NCBI RefSeq assembly: GCF_963082655.1
Contig: NC_081556.1
Span: 154,752,559-154,816,558 of the forward strand
From: Stomoxys calcitrans
Lineage: Eukaryota > Arthropoda > Insecta > Diptera > Muscidae
Direction of reading: 5' to 3'
Length of the DNA: 64,000 nt
Both the position numbers and the translations under genes were made by a program. This document shows, piece after piece, positions 20,433 through 32,957 of this stretch. The notes below the pieces were generated by a model. That model saw only the letters and a program-made list of their open reading frames with translations. It ran no database searches and was not told the DNA's origin. Numbering within the stretch: the stretch's first letter is position 1; each line of letters starts with the position of its first letter.

Positions 20433-22050
20433 TACAATATTTTCTCGCGAAGTGCACTATATGTCAACTATTTTTTGTTGTGTGTGTGTGTGAGTATTAT
20501 AGTTAAGAACCATTACACATAGCGAAAAATGGCGCGGACTAGTAATATACTTAAAATCAGAGTTGCACTAACCACTGATTTGACAGATAGTGCACTCAAT
20601 ATTTTGACGTTGGGCAACTGCCACTACCTGTAAATGAATATATCTTGGTCTCATGTGAACAGCTGTTAACAGGATTCACTAATAGAAGGTTAGGTCACAT
20701 GCGAAAGCATAAAGTGGATAGGATCCATGAACATCATTAAGGATGTCAAATCTGCCGATTGAAAATGTCATCATATAGGAGAAAACGTAAACAAGGAATG
20801 AATGTAAAAAGAGAACAAATTGACATCCTCAACGCCAAGTTCAGCCAAAAGTTTAAAAAAATGTATATCGGCTGACCGCTTGGCTTAACCTTATTCAGTG
20901 AATCCTGAGCTGTAAACAGCAGGCCAGGTTTGACGGTATTAAGATGTCAGATTTTTGTTTGCATTCTCTTTGTTGTTATTTTCTCTCTCTCATATTCTCT
21001 GCTCATGTACGTACGTGTACATACGCACGCACACGCACACACACACACACACACACACATGATGACAAGATAGCAGATTGCACCGTATGATTTGTGGTTG
21101 TTGTAAAAATGAGACCACCTTTAATTGTTTCGCCATGAGCTTTGATTTTGAGCGTCGCGTTGTCATTTGATTGCAGAGTTGCATTATTCAACGCGCTCAT
21201 TTCGTTCCGTCCTTCATTCTGTTTAGATCTTAAGAAACAGAAAACGTAAACAGTTTTAGAAAAGGGTAATTTTTTAGATATTATCGCTTTGGTAACACTG
21301 CTTTAAATAGCTCAGGCACGTTTCGTATTTTGTTTCACTGTCAAACATCTTCAGTTTTGTTTATAATTTAACCATTAAACCGTAGCTGTTCATTCAGCTG
21401 ATTTTATAAAGGGAAAACAGAAGATCGAGTGATTAAATCCGGTCTTAAAGAGCAGTATTAACGGGGTTTTAATCGTCTTACAAACGAACAACGCTTGCAA
21501 ATTATTGATTTCTTTTTTCAAAATGCGTGCTCTGTTAAGAAAGTTCATCGCTTCTTCCCTTTTACGAGGAAGTTCATTTTTGGATTAATGGGTACGTAAG
21601 TAAGCAGAATTATCGATTTTGGAGTGAAGATCAGCCAGAAACATTGCAAAAGCTACCAAGTCACAGTTTGGTGCGGTTTATAGGCTGGTGGCATCATTGA
21701 CCCGTACTTCCTCAATGATGATACGAATCGTAACTATGAATGATGAGCGCTATCGTGAGATGATATCCAGGTTGCACTTATAAGGCGAGGTCATGCGAAC
21801 AGCTGAGTACAACTTTTTTATTTTGGTTTTGATAACACATTAATTTACGGGTAGTGGCAGTTGCCCAACAACAAAATATTGAGTGCACTATCTGTCAAAA
21901 TCAGCGAATAGTGGAACTCTGATTTTGTGTATGTAACTAGTTCGCGCCATTTCTTGTTGTTTGCGTGTCTCTGGTTCTTAACTATAATACACACACACAA
22001 TACTCATTAACAGATAGTGCACTTCGCGAGAAAGAAATTGTACTAAGCTT
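20433..22050. repeat. Fold-back repeat with inverted arms of about 210-220 bp
   Basis: The left arm (about 20433-20650) contains TTTCTCGCGAAGTGCACTAT, then ATTATAGTTAAGAACCA, AATCAGAGTTGCACTA, GATAGTGCACTCAATATTTT and GTTGGGCAACTGCCACTACC. The right arm (about 21830-22050) carries the same strings on the opposite strand and in mirrored order. The arms differ by substitutions and small indels, so the structure is older than the Transib palindrome. The roughly 1.2-kb interior includes a (CA)n tract at about 21021-21058, a mariner remnant and a piece of the hairpin MITE. Confidence 0.65.
21475..21775 (+). pseudogene. Mariner/Tc1-superfamily transposase remnant
   Basis: The plus strand reads LTNEQRLQIIDFFFQNACSV, an N-terminal helix-turn-helix start, then jumps to FWINGYVSKQNYRFWSEDQP, the region after the second catalytic Asp. 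Where the related copy at 26139 has FSDEAHFW, this one reads FYEEVHFW, so the Asp is gone. Frame breaks follow. It is a dead, internally deleted copy within the fold-back repeat. Confidence 0.75.
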
Positions 22051-22054
22051 TTTG

Positions 22055-22877
22055 CGGTGGAGTTCAATACCATGCGCACTAATGCGTTCTTAAACAACAA
22101 ATTCGCCTACATGCGTTCCTTGGATTAAATTATACACGAAGTGCGTAGCTCGCGCGTCGCTTTGTGTGTAACTCCACCTTTACAATGAGCACCGTTCGAG
22201 ATGTACCGTGTAAATTTTTCATAAAAGTAAACGTCGATGACTCGATTTAAACTAATCGAGTAGTCGAATTCGACTAGAAGTCGAAAATCGATTCCGACGA
22301 TTACACTTTGTTCGAGGAGAAATATTATTTGTTGGGTTGGAATATTAATTGGATTTGTTCATGATGAAAACTCCAAGCAAGGATAAATAACTTTAAAAAA
22401 GCTATATGCAAGTGCCTGATATGAGGATCGATTGAGTGGCAGTATAAGAAATCGACGGTAAAGGATACTTTGATACTTCTTGCAATCGCACTGACCTGTA
22501 AACAAAAACAGAGGATAGAAAGATAAGCTGGGAAGCATTTGATAAAGACGCAAATTAAGCAATTAATGCGAGTGATTCATCGTTATCATCTTGGCACACA
22601 CACTCCACCACTACTCCGCTGCTGCGCTGGATAAACTGTGGAGACACTAACTGTTGGTGGGTTGCTATTAACTCAGTGACATTGTTTTTTTTTTGTGTAC
22701 ATTATAGACTCTGGCTCAATTAAACACCTTCACCTCCCGTTTTTGCCATAGGTCAATTGTTTCTTTTTACCGGCAGCTGATTTGGGAATGGTGTGAAAAC
22801 ATATCCATCAGCTGCTCTAAGGACAATAGAAAGTTGGATTACTCCTTGACTTAGTGAGGACATAGTTTAAGGACAAC
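22055..22877 (+). other. 5' flank of Sara
   Basis: This precedes the ATG, whose context is GACAACATGG. Contents are an AT-rich segment, the palindromic patch ACTCGATTTAAACTAATCGA near 22240, and a poly-T run at 22686. The 5' UTR start and any promoter motif cannot be fixed by eye. Confidence 0.35.
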
Positions 22878-25800
22878 ATGGATTTGGTTGATATTGACCA
22901 GGTATTAGATAATCTTGAGCTGCATGAAGAGGAGGCCAACGAACAACAACGAAAAAAACTTGAGGAGACTAAGAAAAAGGAAGTGACACAACACAAAAGC
23001 GGCACTGCCAATGGTTTTGTCTCCCAAGCAAGTGCAGGCTTCAAAGCAGTTTCCCTGGTTTTCAACAGTTTGGATGACTATTGTAAAAATGTTGAGTCTT
23101 TAGATACACATGCGACTTCGGTGTCTTCTCTCAATGAACAGTTACAGGCCAAACAGGTAGAATGTCGCGAAAAATCTGGTTTCCAGCCCTCACATATGGT
23201 AGCTACGTCTCGTCAGGAATTGGAGGAATATGAAAATGAGGTCGAAGAGAGCAAAGATATACAGAAATTCGTAGAGAAGCCGCGGAAGAAGAAACTTACC
23301 ACTATCATAGATAAGGATTCTCCCGATGAGTCCACGAATTCGCAGAGTTCGGAGTCACTGACCACTTCTTCAAATTCCACTTTTTCTTCGGGTCCCTCAT
23401 TAGATGCTGATGACTCTCTGGAGGAACCAACACCTTTGACCAACTCTGGCGAAAATGTAATAGGTGAGAGAAGTGTGGAGGCGCAGGAGCCTCATAACGA
23501 GCAACTAACAAATAATGAGCAGCTGTCCGACAATCAATGTTTGCTGGAAAGTTCTGAGGCCAAAGAAGAGCCGCAAACCTCTGTGGTCGAAGTTAGCGAT
23601 GAAGAGGCCAACTATTTAAGCGAGATTTCAAATTCGTTGGACTTAATACAGCAAAATCTCCAAAACTCCACAAATGTTGAAGAGCTGACACATGGCCTGT
23701 CCTCCATATCTCTTACCAGCGCTAATTTACAATCTCAATCGGTATTACATTTGGAGACCTCGCTTTCATCGTCCATGGGCAAGGTGTTGGAAGACCTAAC
23801 GGATTCCAACATAACTTCAGCTCTGACTCAGACGAGAGACATGGCTCCGATAGCTCCGAATACACCCATAGAAGAATCTTCTGAGGCAGCCAACACTTCG
23901 GTGGAAGTACTACATGAACAATCTGTACCTGATTCTCAACAGCTACCACAACAGCAACAAGGGCCGCCAATTTATAATTATAACCAAGCCGTGTGCAATG
24001 AAGCCAATTCACCAATTCAGCAGCAGCCGGTCACATTTTGTTCAACTATGGATGAAATTTCGGATACAGAACTGGATTCCATGTTGCAAGAAATGGATGT
24101 AGATGAAGAGGCTGTTGCCGAAAATACCACGCCAGCGGTTGACGACATGAAACCCGAACAAACCGAGAGTCTCAGTGCGATGCCACAAACAGAGTCGGTA
24201 GTGCAAAAAATAGAAAATGTTATCGCCGAACCGTTGGACGACATTTTATCAAATGAAAGTTCCGGCGACCATCCAAATGGAGACAGTTTTTCTCAAGCAT
24301 CGACAGTAGAATTTTCGGAAATTCGACCCCAAAATCATCAAGACTTGGGCGATTGCGAGGAAAGCATGGTCATAAACTCCGCGGTATCCTCCTATAGCAA
24401 TAGTGAATCTTCATCCTTGGAAGGTGATATTATTCAGACAAAGAATTTGGAAGCAGAGGACACGGATCCATCTCGACCCCAAAGACCAACCTCACTGGAT
24501 TTGCCGGCAGTACAAGCCCAAGCCCTTGACATCTATGCCAACGCCGGACAAACACCACCAGGTTCTGAACAGGCAGAAGTGGGAGCAGCAACAGAAGAGG
24601 ATTTGCAAACTCCACCATCGCCGGATGTGGAACCCGAAACCAGTCCCGTAGCAAATGATATTGCCGAGGCAACTGGTTATAGTGAAGATCCCCATGCTAA
24701 TTTGGGGAAAATTCCACCTATATGGGTGCCTGACAACATGGCCACCGGCTGTATGCAATGCAGCGCTAAATTTACCATGATAAAACGCCGTCACCATTGC
24801 CGTGCGTGTGGCAAAGTCCTGTGTTCTGTATGTTGTTCGCAAAAATTCAAATTGGAATTTCTAACTGAACCCGAATCCAGAGTTTGTGTGCAGTGCTATT
24901 TAATTCTTACGCAAAGGCAAACATCCCAGCCAGTTGGATCTTTGACATCCGGTCCTCATGTAAATCCTAACAATGCAGCACGCTCGCCAAATCCAAATAA
25001 CCCTATGGAATATTGTTCGACCATTCCCCCACACCGACAGGTTAGTGGAGATGTGAAAACACCACCTTCGGTTATTGTGCCGGTGGGCGTGTTAAAAAAG
25101 GACACCGGAAGTTACTCATCAACTTCGTCCAACTCAAGTGGTCAAAAGGCACGCAAACGAAAGTCGGTCATGTTTAGCGATGGCATTGCTCCGGGCAGTC
25201 ATTTGGCCAGCATTGAACTGTGGAATGAACAGCCTAAGCAAGCGCGACGGCAGAGTTCTTCGAATCGTAATGCAGCAGCGAATAAGCCAGCTACACCACG
25301 TTCTGAATATATAACAGATGCCACAACAATGGGTTTGGTGGCACAATTGTTTAGAGGATCCATTCCACCGATGGCGGCAGCGGCAACCCTAAATACAGCT
25401 GCACAATCTGTGACAACATCGTCGCCAGTAGCAAGTGGTAAGTTAAGCTCTATTGAATACGTTTTATAATCATCCTTGTCTGCACCATATATGCTATATG
25501 GTACATATGGTATACATGTTCATGGTCCAACTAAAACCAAAATGTCACAAAATATTGGGGGAAAATTTTCCAGTGACGAAAAATAGACACAAAAAAAAGA
25601 AAGATTAAGGAAAGGATGGCAAGCAAAGAAAATAGAAATTTGTCCACGAAAATTCCACTTCAATGAGTGATGTCCAATTTAAATTTAAGCTCAATGATAA
25701 GGGGTCCCCATGTAAAAACTCTTTGAGAAGTTTTTACATGGCTTAGTATCTAACAAATGTCGCCAGCACTAGGAAGGGAAGTCCACCGCTGGATAACTGT

Positions 25801-28800
25801 TTCTAATGTTCTCGTCAGAATCCGAACCCAGGCGATCAGCGTCATAGACCGATATGCTAACCTTTGCGTTACAATTTCCATAAAAAGTGAATATACATGT
25901 AGTCGAAAATTCACATTAAAAAATAATTCTCATCTGAGATAAAAAATTTTGTAGAAATTAAATTGTTTACTTTAGTGGTTTCTTCCCCAAAGTGAAGTCG
26001 AGCTGAACTAAGTATGATATCATAAAAATATGGAAATTTTAAAATTTTTATCGAAATTTTAGATATTGATCGAAATTTAAAATTATTGTCGAATATTTAG
26101 TTTTTACCGAAACATCTTGTACGAGTAGACTTCTATTATAAAGGGTGATTTTTTTGAGGTTAGGATTTTCATGCATTAGTATTTGACAGATCACGTGGGA
26201 TTTCAGACATGGTGTCGAAGAGAAAGATGCTCAGTATGCTTTGACATTTCATCATGAATAGACTTACTAACGAGCAACGCTTGCAAATCATTGAATTCTA
26301 TTACCAAAATCAGTGTTCGGTTCGAAATGTGTTCAAATTTTGACAAATTTTGTTCAGCGATGAGGCTCATTTCTGGTTGAATGGCTACGTAAATAAGCAA
26401 AATTGCCGCATTTGGAGTGAAGAGCAACCAGAAGCCGTTCAAGAACTGCCCATGCATCCCGAAAAATGCACTGTTTGGTGTGGTTTGTACGCTGGTGGAA
26501 TCATTGGACCGTATTTTTTCAAAGATGCTGTTGGACGCAACGTTACGGTGAATGAACACATTTCGAACCGAACACTGATTTTGGTAATAAAATTCAATGA
26601 TTTGCAAGCGTTGCTTGTTAGTAAGTCTATTCATGATGAAATGTCAAAGCATACTGAGCATCTTTCTCTTTGACACCATGTCTGAAATCCCACGTGATCT
26701 GTCAAATACTAATGCATGAAAATCCTAACCTCAAAAAAATCACCCTTTAGTAACGAATTCCAACTTTCCTAAAACTTATCGAAACTAGGTATAAGATTCG
26801 GCGTCATTAACGAGCGATTCCCCCTTTTCAGCTACCAAGCAATCCAACAACTCAGCGACAGCAAGCAGCACTCCTAAAATAATCGAGACTAACCGCTCCA
26901 AACGTTTGCCACCTTCAGGATGCGATGACAATGGCTGTTTCATTCCCGATACCGAAGGAAGTTTGCCACCTATTGTTATAACGAAAGACGAAACTGGTTG
27001 TGATTTTGATTATAAAGATGTCGTAAATAACTATGATTTGGTATTGCGTTTACAAAAAGAAACCCTAAAATTTGCCGTGCAAAAAAATTTCTTTGTTTTT
27101 GTTAAAATAGTCAATTGTAAGTGGAGTCACATACACAACGCACCACCATAATTTCTAATTTTAACATTTCTTCTCTTTTATAGTAAAATGTTGTTTGAAT
27201 CGAACAGTGATTAACTTTACCACATGTGGCATGCATCATGTGGGCAATGATGAAATTATTATCCTTTTGGAATTCGAGCCACCAGCGTCAAAAGAAGAAG
27301 CTGCCGGCTCCGGGTTTTTAATACCACGTGATGTTTTCGTGCATTTGAATGAAATCTACAATAATGCCGAAGCCGGAAGTCCTATACAGGAATTGTCACA
27401 TACTAGCCCTCAACAGGGCACATTTTTGGGATCTCGCGATTATGGAGGTTTTATTTTCATTAGGCCCACGTTCCAGTGCATGCTTGATGTCATACAACCG
27501 GACAAACCCTATCTGATAGGGATATTGATACATCGCTTTGAAATTCCTTGGGCCAAAATATTCCCTTTGCGTTTGATGTTGCGATTGGGAGCCCAATATC
27601 GCTATTATCCTTGCCCACATGTGTCCATGTGCAATAGGGAATCGGTTTATGCTGAAATTGCTCAGACAATAATGGTGTTCTTGGCTGTAAGGAAAATAGT
27701 TCTTAAGTTTTAAGTTGCCTCAAATCTAATATTTTTTTGTGTTACAGGATTTCCGCAACTATACTTATACTCTGCCTTTCATAAGGGGTATGTACATCCA
27801 CATGGAAGATCGCCAGACTACGGTAGCCATTCCTCGCAATCGACTAGATGATGTGGTGAAAGCCATTAACAATTCCAGCGATCATATATTGGCTTTTGGT
27901 GGGAATTTTTCCAAAACTGCCGACGGTCATTTGGTGTGTATGCAAAATGTTAACGATGATCGAACAGAAATGTATGCTTACTCCACACAAGCCATCAACA
28001 TTCAGGGACAACCACGTAAAGGTTTGTAAAATGAATTGATAACTTTTTTTTTAAAGCTAAAATATTTATTCATTTTGATATCAGTCACCGGTGCTAGTTT
28101 CTTTCTTCTAAACGAGTCCTTAAAGCCCAGCAGTGGTCTTTCGGGAAAATGTAGTATTGTGGAGGATGGCCTTATGGTTCAAATATTGCCCTCACAAATG
28201 GCAGAAGTGCGTGAGTCACTGAAAAATCAAAAGGATGTCACAATTGTTTGCGGTCCCATAGGAGCTGATATTCATCAAACTGAAATTGTTTGCCTGAAAT
28301 GGGTGAACAATGATAAGGAGTTTAATATTGGGTAAAATAAAAAACTTTTAGTTTTGCTTTAAGAATGACTTAGCCTGAATAATTACAGGGTAAAATCGCC
28401 CATTGATGACCGTCTGATGGATGGCGTGTCGAGTATGCGAGTCCATGCCAGTTTCAACTATTCCAATTCGAATTATGCAATACGTTTAACGGACATATAT
28501 GTGATTCAGGTATGATTAATCCTATTATAAGAAGTGATTGACATTTTTGAACAAAGATTATGTAGTTTCATATACATTTTAATTTTCTAAAAAACTTTCG
28601 GTTAAAATTTTAATTTTCGGTTAAAATTTTAACTTTTTGAAAAGGTTTTTATTTTTCTTTCAATTCCCAAACAAAAGCTATTGGTTTTAGCTGGACAAAG
28701 ATGAGCAAAAACAAATTTAAATTGTCATCCACAATTTAAATTTTCGATCAAAATTAAATTTTTCGATAAAAATTAAATTTTTCGATAAAAATTAAATTTT

Positions 28801-31716
28801 TCGATAAAAATTATAATTTTCGATATGAATTAAATTTTTCGATAAAAATTTAATTTTTTGATAAGAACTAAATTTTTCGATAAAAACATTATTTTTCAAT
28901 AATTTTTTCGATAAAAATTAATTTTTTCGATAAAAATTATAATTTTTCGATAAATATTATAATTTTTCGATAAAAATTATGATTTTCGATATAAATTAAA
29001 TTTTTCGATAAAAATTAAATATTTTGATAAGAATTTAACTTTTTGAAAAAAATGTAATTTTTCAATAATTTTTTCGATCAAAATTAAATTTTTCGATAAA
29101 AAATTAATTTTTTTGATAAAAATTAAATTTTTCGATAAAAATTAATTTTTTTGATAAAAATTAAATTTTTCGATAACAATTTTTTTTTGATCAAAATGAA
29201 ATTTTTCGATAAATTTTTTTTTTTTTTGATAAAATTTTATTTTTTATTTTTCAATACAAAATTTAATTTTTTGATAAAATAATTTTCGACAAAAACTTAA
29301 TTTTCGATAAAAACCTTATTTTCGATTAAAATTTAAATTTTTCGATAAACATTTAATTTTTCTTAAAAATTCAATTATTTTAAAATTTTAATTTTTCGAT
29401 AAAAAGTTAATTTTTCGATAAAAATTTAATATTTCGATACAAATTTAATTTTTCGATAGCTATTTAATAAAATTTCGATAAAAATTCAAATTTACTATGA
29501 AACTAAAAATTTTGTTAAAAATTTCAATATTCTCCCTTGTTTTGTTGTTGTTTCATTAAACCAATCAATTTTTTTTAAGAATAGAAGAGAAAGGAATACA
29601 CGTTTTTTAAAAATATTTGGCAAAATGTGCTGTCGCAATATCTAATTAAATTTTCTTGAGATTCTATTGCAGGATATTGTCCGGCTTTAGACCTTTGTTT
29701 AATGCTTTCTATTCAAAGCAAAAGACATTTAAAAGTTAGCAAAAGTGTGTTTTTTTCTAGAAGCATTTGACTTGCTATCCGTATCGCGATTTAAATTTCA
29801 ACCAAGAAATATCATCAGCGGACGATTTCAAATGGATCATGGTGCTTTACATACCATCCCAACAAGAGTAGATTGTAAAGCACACATCTGAATTTGAATT
29901 TTCGATAAAAAAATGTAAATTTTCGATCCATATTCAATTTTGGATAATTGAAATTTTTGATGACAGTTTTATTTTCAATGACATTATTAATTTTCAATAT
30001 AAATTTAAAATTTCCAACAATTTTCCATAAAATTCCAATTTTTGATAACATTTCAATTTTCGATAAAAATTAAAATTTTCTATAAAAATTTCAATTTTCA
30101 ATAAAAATTTAAATTTTTGGTAAAAATTTCAATGTTCTATAAAAATTTTAATTTACTATTTTAAATTGTGGAAAAAATTTAATTTTTGTTAAAAATTAAA
30201 ATTTTAAATAAAATATTATATTTTTGATAAGAATGTAAACTCTCGGTAAAAATTAAAATTTTCGATAAAATTTTAAATTTTTCATATAATTTTAAAATTT
30301 TCGATTAAATTTAAAATTTTTGATAAAATTGTAAATTTTCGATAAAATTTTCAATTTTCGATAAAATTTTCAATTTTCGATAAAATTTTAAATTTTCGAT
30401 AAAATTATAAATTTTCTAAAAAATATAAAATTTTAGATAAATTTAAAATTTTCGATAAAATTTCAAATTTTTGATATAATTTTAAATTTTCGATAAAATT
30501 ATAAATTTTCGATAAAAGTATAGATTTTCTATAAAATTTTAAATTTTCTATAAAATTTAAAATTTTCTATAAAATTTAAAATTTTCTATAAAATTTAAAA
30601 TTTTCTATAAAATTTAAAATTTTCTATAAAATTAAAATTTTCGATAAAATTTAAAATTTTTGATAAAATTTAAAATTTTTGATAAATTTTTAAATTTTCG
30701 ATGTATTGTAAATTTGATAAAATTGTAAATTTTCGATAAAATTTTAAATTTTCTATAAAATTTGAAATTTTCGATAAAATTTTAAATTTTTGATAAAATT
30801 TTCGATTAAATTTGAAATTTTCGATAAAATATTAAATTTTCGATAAAATTTTACATTTTCGACAAAATTTTAAATTTTCGATAAAATTTGATACTTTCGA
30901 TAAAATTTTAAATTTACGATAAAATTTTGAATTTTCGATAACATTTACATTTTCGATAAAACTTTGATGTTCGATAAACATTTATTTTCTCAACTTTTGG
31001 TAAAAATTAAAAAATTTCAAATATTCCCTTCGTGGTATATTAGATCAATGGTTGGTTTGGTATGATGTTGCAAAATCTATTTCAATTTTCGATTAAAAAA
31101 ATATTCAATTCGATACTAAAAACTTTTCATCATAGTTTCATTTTTAATGACGATAGTTTAATTTTAATAAAAATTTATATTTTTATGCAAATTTATTTTT
31201 CGATATTCCTTTCGCCGTAAAAATTAATGTTTAGATAAAAACTTAATTTTCGAAAAAAAGTTTTTTTTAACTTTAATAATGTGTTTTATTAATTTATTAT
31301 TTTAAACAACTTCAGCATGCCGATTGGTATAATACAAATTCATCCACATTGAGTGCGTCCACCACCTCGGATGTAACACGAATGACCGAACAAATAGCCC
31401 GTAGTACATCAATGGCATTGGTGCCATTCCTAGATCTTTTGGCAGCGAGTAAAAGTACGAAAATTGGTTTAAGAGCCACTCTACACCAGGACAATGTAAG
31501 TATTTTAAAATTACGCATCAGAGATTACCTTGGAAATAAATTGTAAATACAATCTTCTTCTAGGTTTGTTATGAAGCTGGAGCTCGTGGCTCAAAATTAC
31601 CTCCTCTATATATGAATGCGCTTGATAACCATTTGATTCCTACCCTACATGATATCTCAGCAGGCATAGAGGAGGCCCTTATATTAGAACTAATCTTTTA
31701 CATATTAAATGTTTAG
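22878..31716 (+). CDS. Sara: Smad anchor for receptor activation (Sara), FYVE-domain endosomal protein
   Basis: An early-endosome adaptor that binds PI3P, recruits Smad/Mad to TGF-beta/BMP receptors and marks endosomes in asymmetric division. Eight exons join in frame: 22878-25437, 26832-27116, 27184-27686, 27748-28021, 28085-28331, 28389-28509, 31316-31495 and 31564-31716. All introns are GT-AG, giving 1440 residues with TAG at 31714-31716. The FYVE finger spans residues about 612-676, with WVPD, RRHHCRACG, four CxxC pairs and RVC, so PI3P-contacting residues are intact. KSVMF at residues 762-766 fits the RVxF docking motif for protein phosphatase 1, which binds Drosophila Sara. Exons 3-8 encode the conserved C-terminal SARA domain. 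The acidic, Ser-rich N-terminal ~600 residues are unstructured-looking. Intron 1 holds a SINE and a palindromic mariner; intron 6 (2.8 kb) is filled with AT-rich repeats. The gene is convergent with Fkbp14. The splice model is by eye. Confidence 0.94.
25660..25880 (-). mobile_element. tRNA-derived SINE, decayed copy in Sara intron 1
   Basis: The order on the plus strand is AAGCTCAATGATAAGG, then TTTTTACATGG, then a degenerate B box (GAATCCGAACCCAGG) and GCTAACCTTTGCGTTA, which is the reverse of the SINE at 17683. The middle CACGCCGTTCGG segment is deleted, so this is a shortened, older copy. Confidence 0.75.
26139..26749 (+). mobile_element. Palindromic mariner-type element in Sara intron 1
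   Basis: The ends read TAAAGGGTGATTTTTTTGAG and the inverse, with TA on both sides. The left arm 26139-26334 and right arm 26554-26749 are both 196 bp and near-identical inverted copies, each containing the transposase start (MNRLTNEQRLQIIEFYYQNQ on the left, MNRLTNKQR on the right). The 219-bp centre encodes FSDEAHFWLNGYVNKQNCRI and further catalytic-domain sequence, with the second catalytic Asp in SDE. The HTH-linker, first Asp and third Asp are missing. The natural 3' end has been replaced by a copy of the 5' end. Confidence 0.88.
28700..31010. repeat. AT-rich degenerate tandem repeat filling Sara intron 6
   Basis: The core word TTTTTCGATAAAAATTAA recurs, with a period of roughly 15-17 bp and many variants (AATTTTCTATAAAATTTAAA, AATTTTCGATAAAATTT). 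Density is highest at 28740-29470 and 29890-30990, with about 400 bp of ordinary intron between (29510-29890). CGAT is conserved while flanking A/T lengths drift. There is no ORF. Confidence 0.9.
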
Positions 31717-32365
31717 TAAAATAATCGATAGAATTGCGACGACAAATGAAACGACTACAGAAATTTTATCCCAAATGATAAACCTAGCCCCTGCGCCCCC
31801 AAAATATATAAGTGCAATGGAATTAGAATCAAAATTTAGCTAAGATTTTTCATAGAACGTGGTCGATTGTAAAAGGGAAGGCGAAAAAAAAGAGTAATTA
31901 ATATAAATTAATTCAAGTTATTGTAAATCAATTCTCAAATTTTGTAGAAATTAAAATCTCGTGTTTTTAAATTTATTTTCTTTTTGCTAAAACTATATAT
32001 TTGTTAAACGACTGTACACATGGAATGTGTACATTATTAGCGCTCTGTGAATCCTTCGTTTGTTGTTCTCTATAATTTTCTCACTGAAAATAGGAGCACA
32101 TTTGAACAGGGATCTTTTTATTTACTGTATTTTTGGGGAACACACTCTTCTTACATATATATACACACACACACCCACATATATATATATATATACAAAG
32201 AACTATAATGATAACGAACGTAGAAATATTTAATGTATTATATAATGTTTATTAAGCTTGTATTATTGTTTAAAAAAGATTCCCTTTATTTCTCTCATTC
32301 AAATGTTTTCAAAATTTAAGATCAAATCAATAATCAATAAAGAAAAAGTACCTTTAAATAGAAGG
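31717..32365 (+). other. Probable 3' UTR of Sara with polyadenylation signal
   Basis: AT-rich sequence after the Sara stop. It contains a TATATATACACACACACACC-like run near 32158-32195. The first canonical AATAAA I can place in a suitable context is at about 32337-32342 (ATCAATAAAG). A shorter UTR using variant signals is possible. Confidence 0.5.
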
Positions 32366-32957
32366 TTGTGGAAGGATTATTTTAAAAATGGTTAATGCCA
32401 TTAGTTGGTTGACACTACCCTTCATGATACATACTTACAAAGGAATTTGGTGAATTTGCCACTTTACTTTGGCGGTCTTCTTGATTATAGTGTGTCTTTC
32501 GTTATTGTGGCAAGTCGGTAAACATCCATAAAACTCTGATTAACAACAGGTTTCTACTTCTGCTTATGCATTGAAACGTGTCGCGTGCCCTACAAAGACC
32601 ATAACCGGGTTCGCAGTCAGCGATTATGATTCAATAATGAGGTTGTTTCATGCGAACAGCTAGCATCAAATGCAAATTTGCCCATGAACATTCCATAAAG
32701 GAACAGGAGCAGCTCGTATCGGGTGGCCGCAATTGATCGTTATAAAAAGACATACGCAAGTTCATGTAGTACATATGGTGATAGTTCCATTTTGAAAAGT
32801 CTCACATTGATCTAAGAACCTTTCAAATCTACATGAAACGGGGGATTTTTTTATCAGTTAAATTTTCCTTAGTGACAGCACTGTTTAAAATTTTTATCCA
32901 AACGCCATCACTCAAAGTGAAAAGTGTTCAGTATACTATGACACTTCATTATAAAGG
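32366..32957. other. Intergenic sequence with SINE tail fragment
   Basis: At about 32665-32720 the string AAATTTGCCCATGAACATTC followed by AAAGGAACAGGAGC is the reverse of the SINE 3' end. Just upstream, TCATGCGAACAGCT matches the edge of the fold-back repeat at 21790. Nothing else is recognised. Confidence 0.5.

Noticed and set aside
21003..21200. Minus-strand ORFs containing Cys-Val repeats
   Set aside because: Translation of the (CA)n microsatellite at about 21021-21058.
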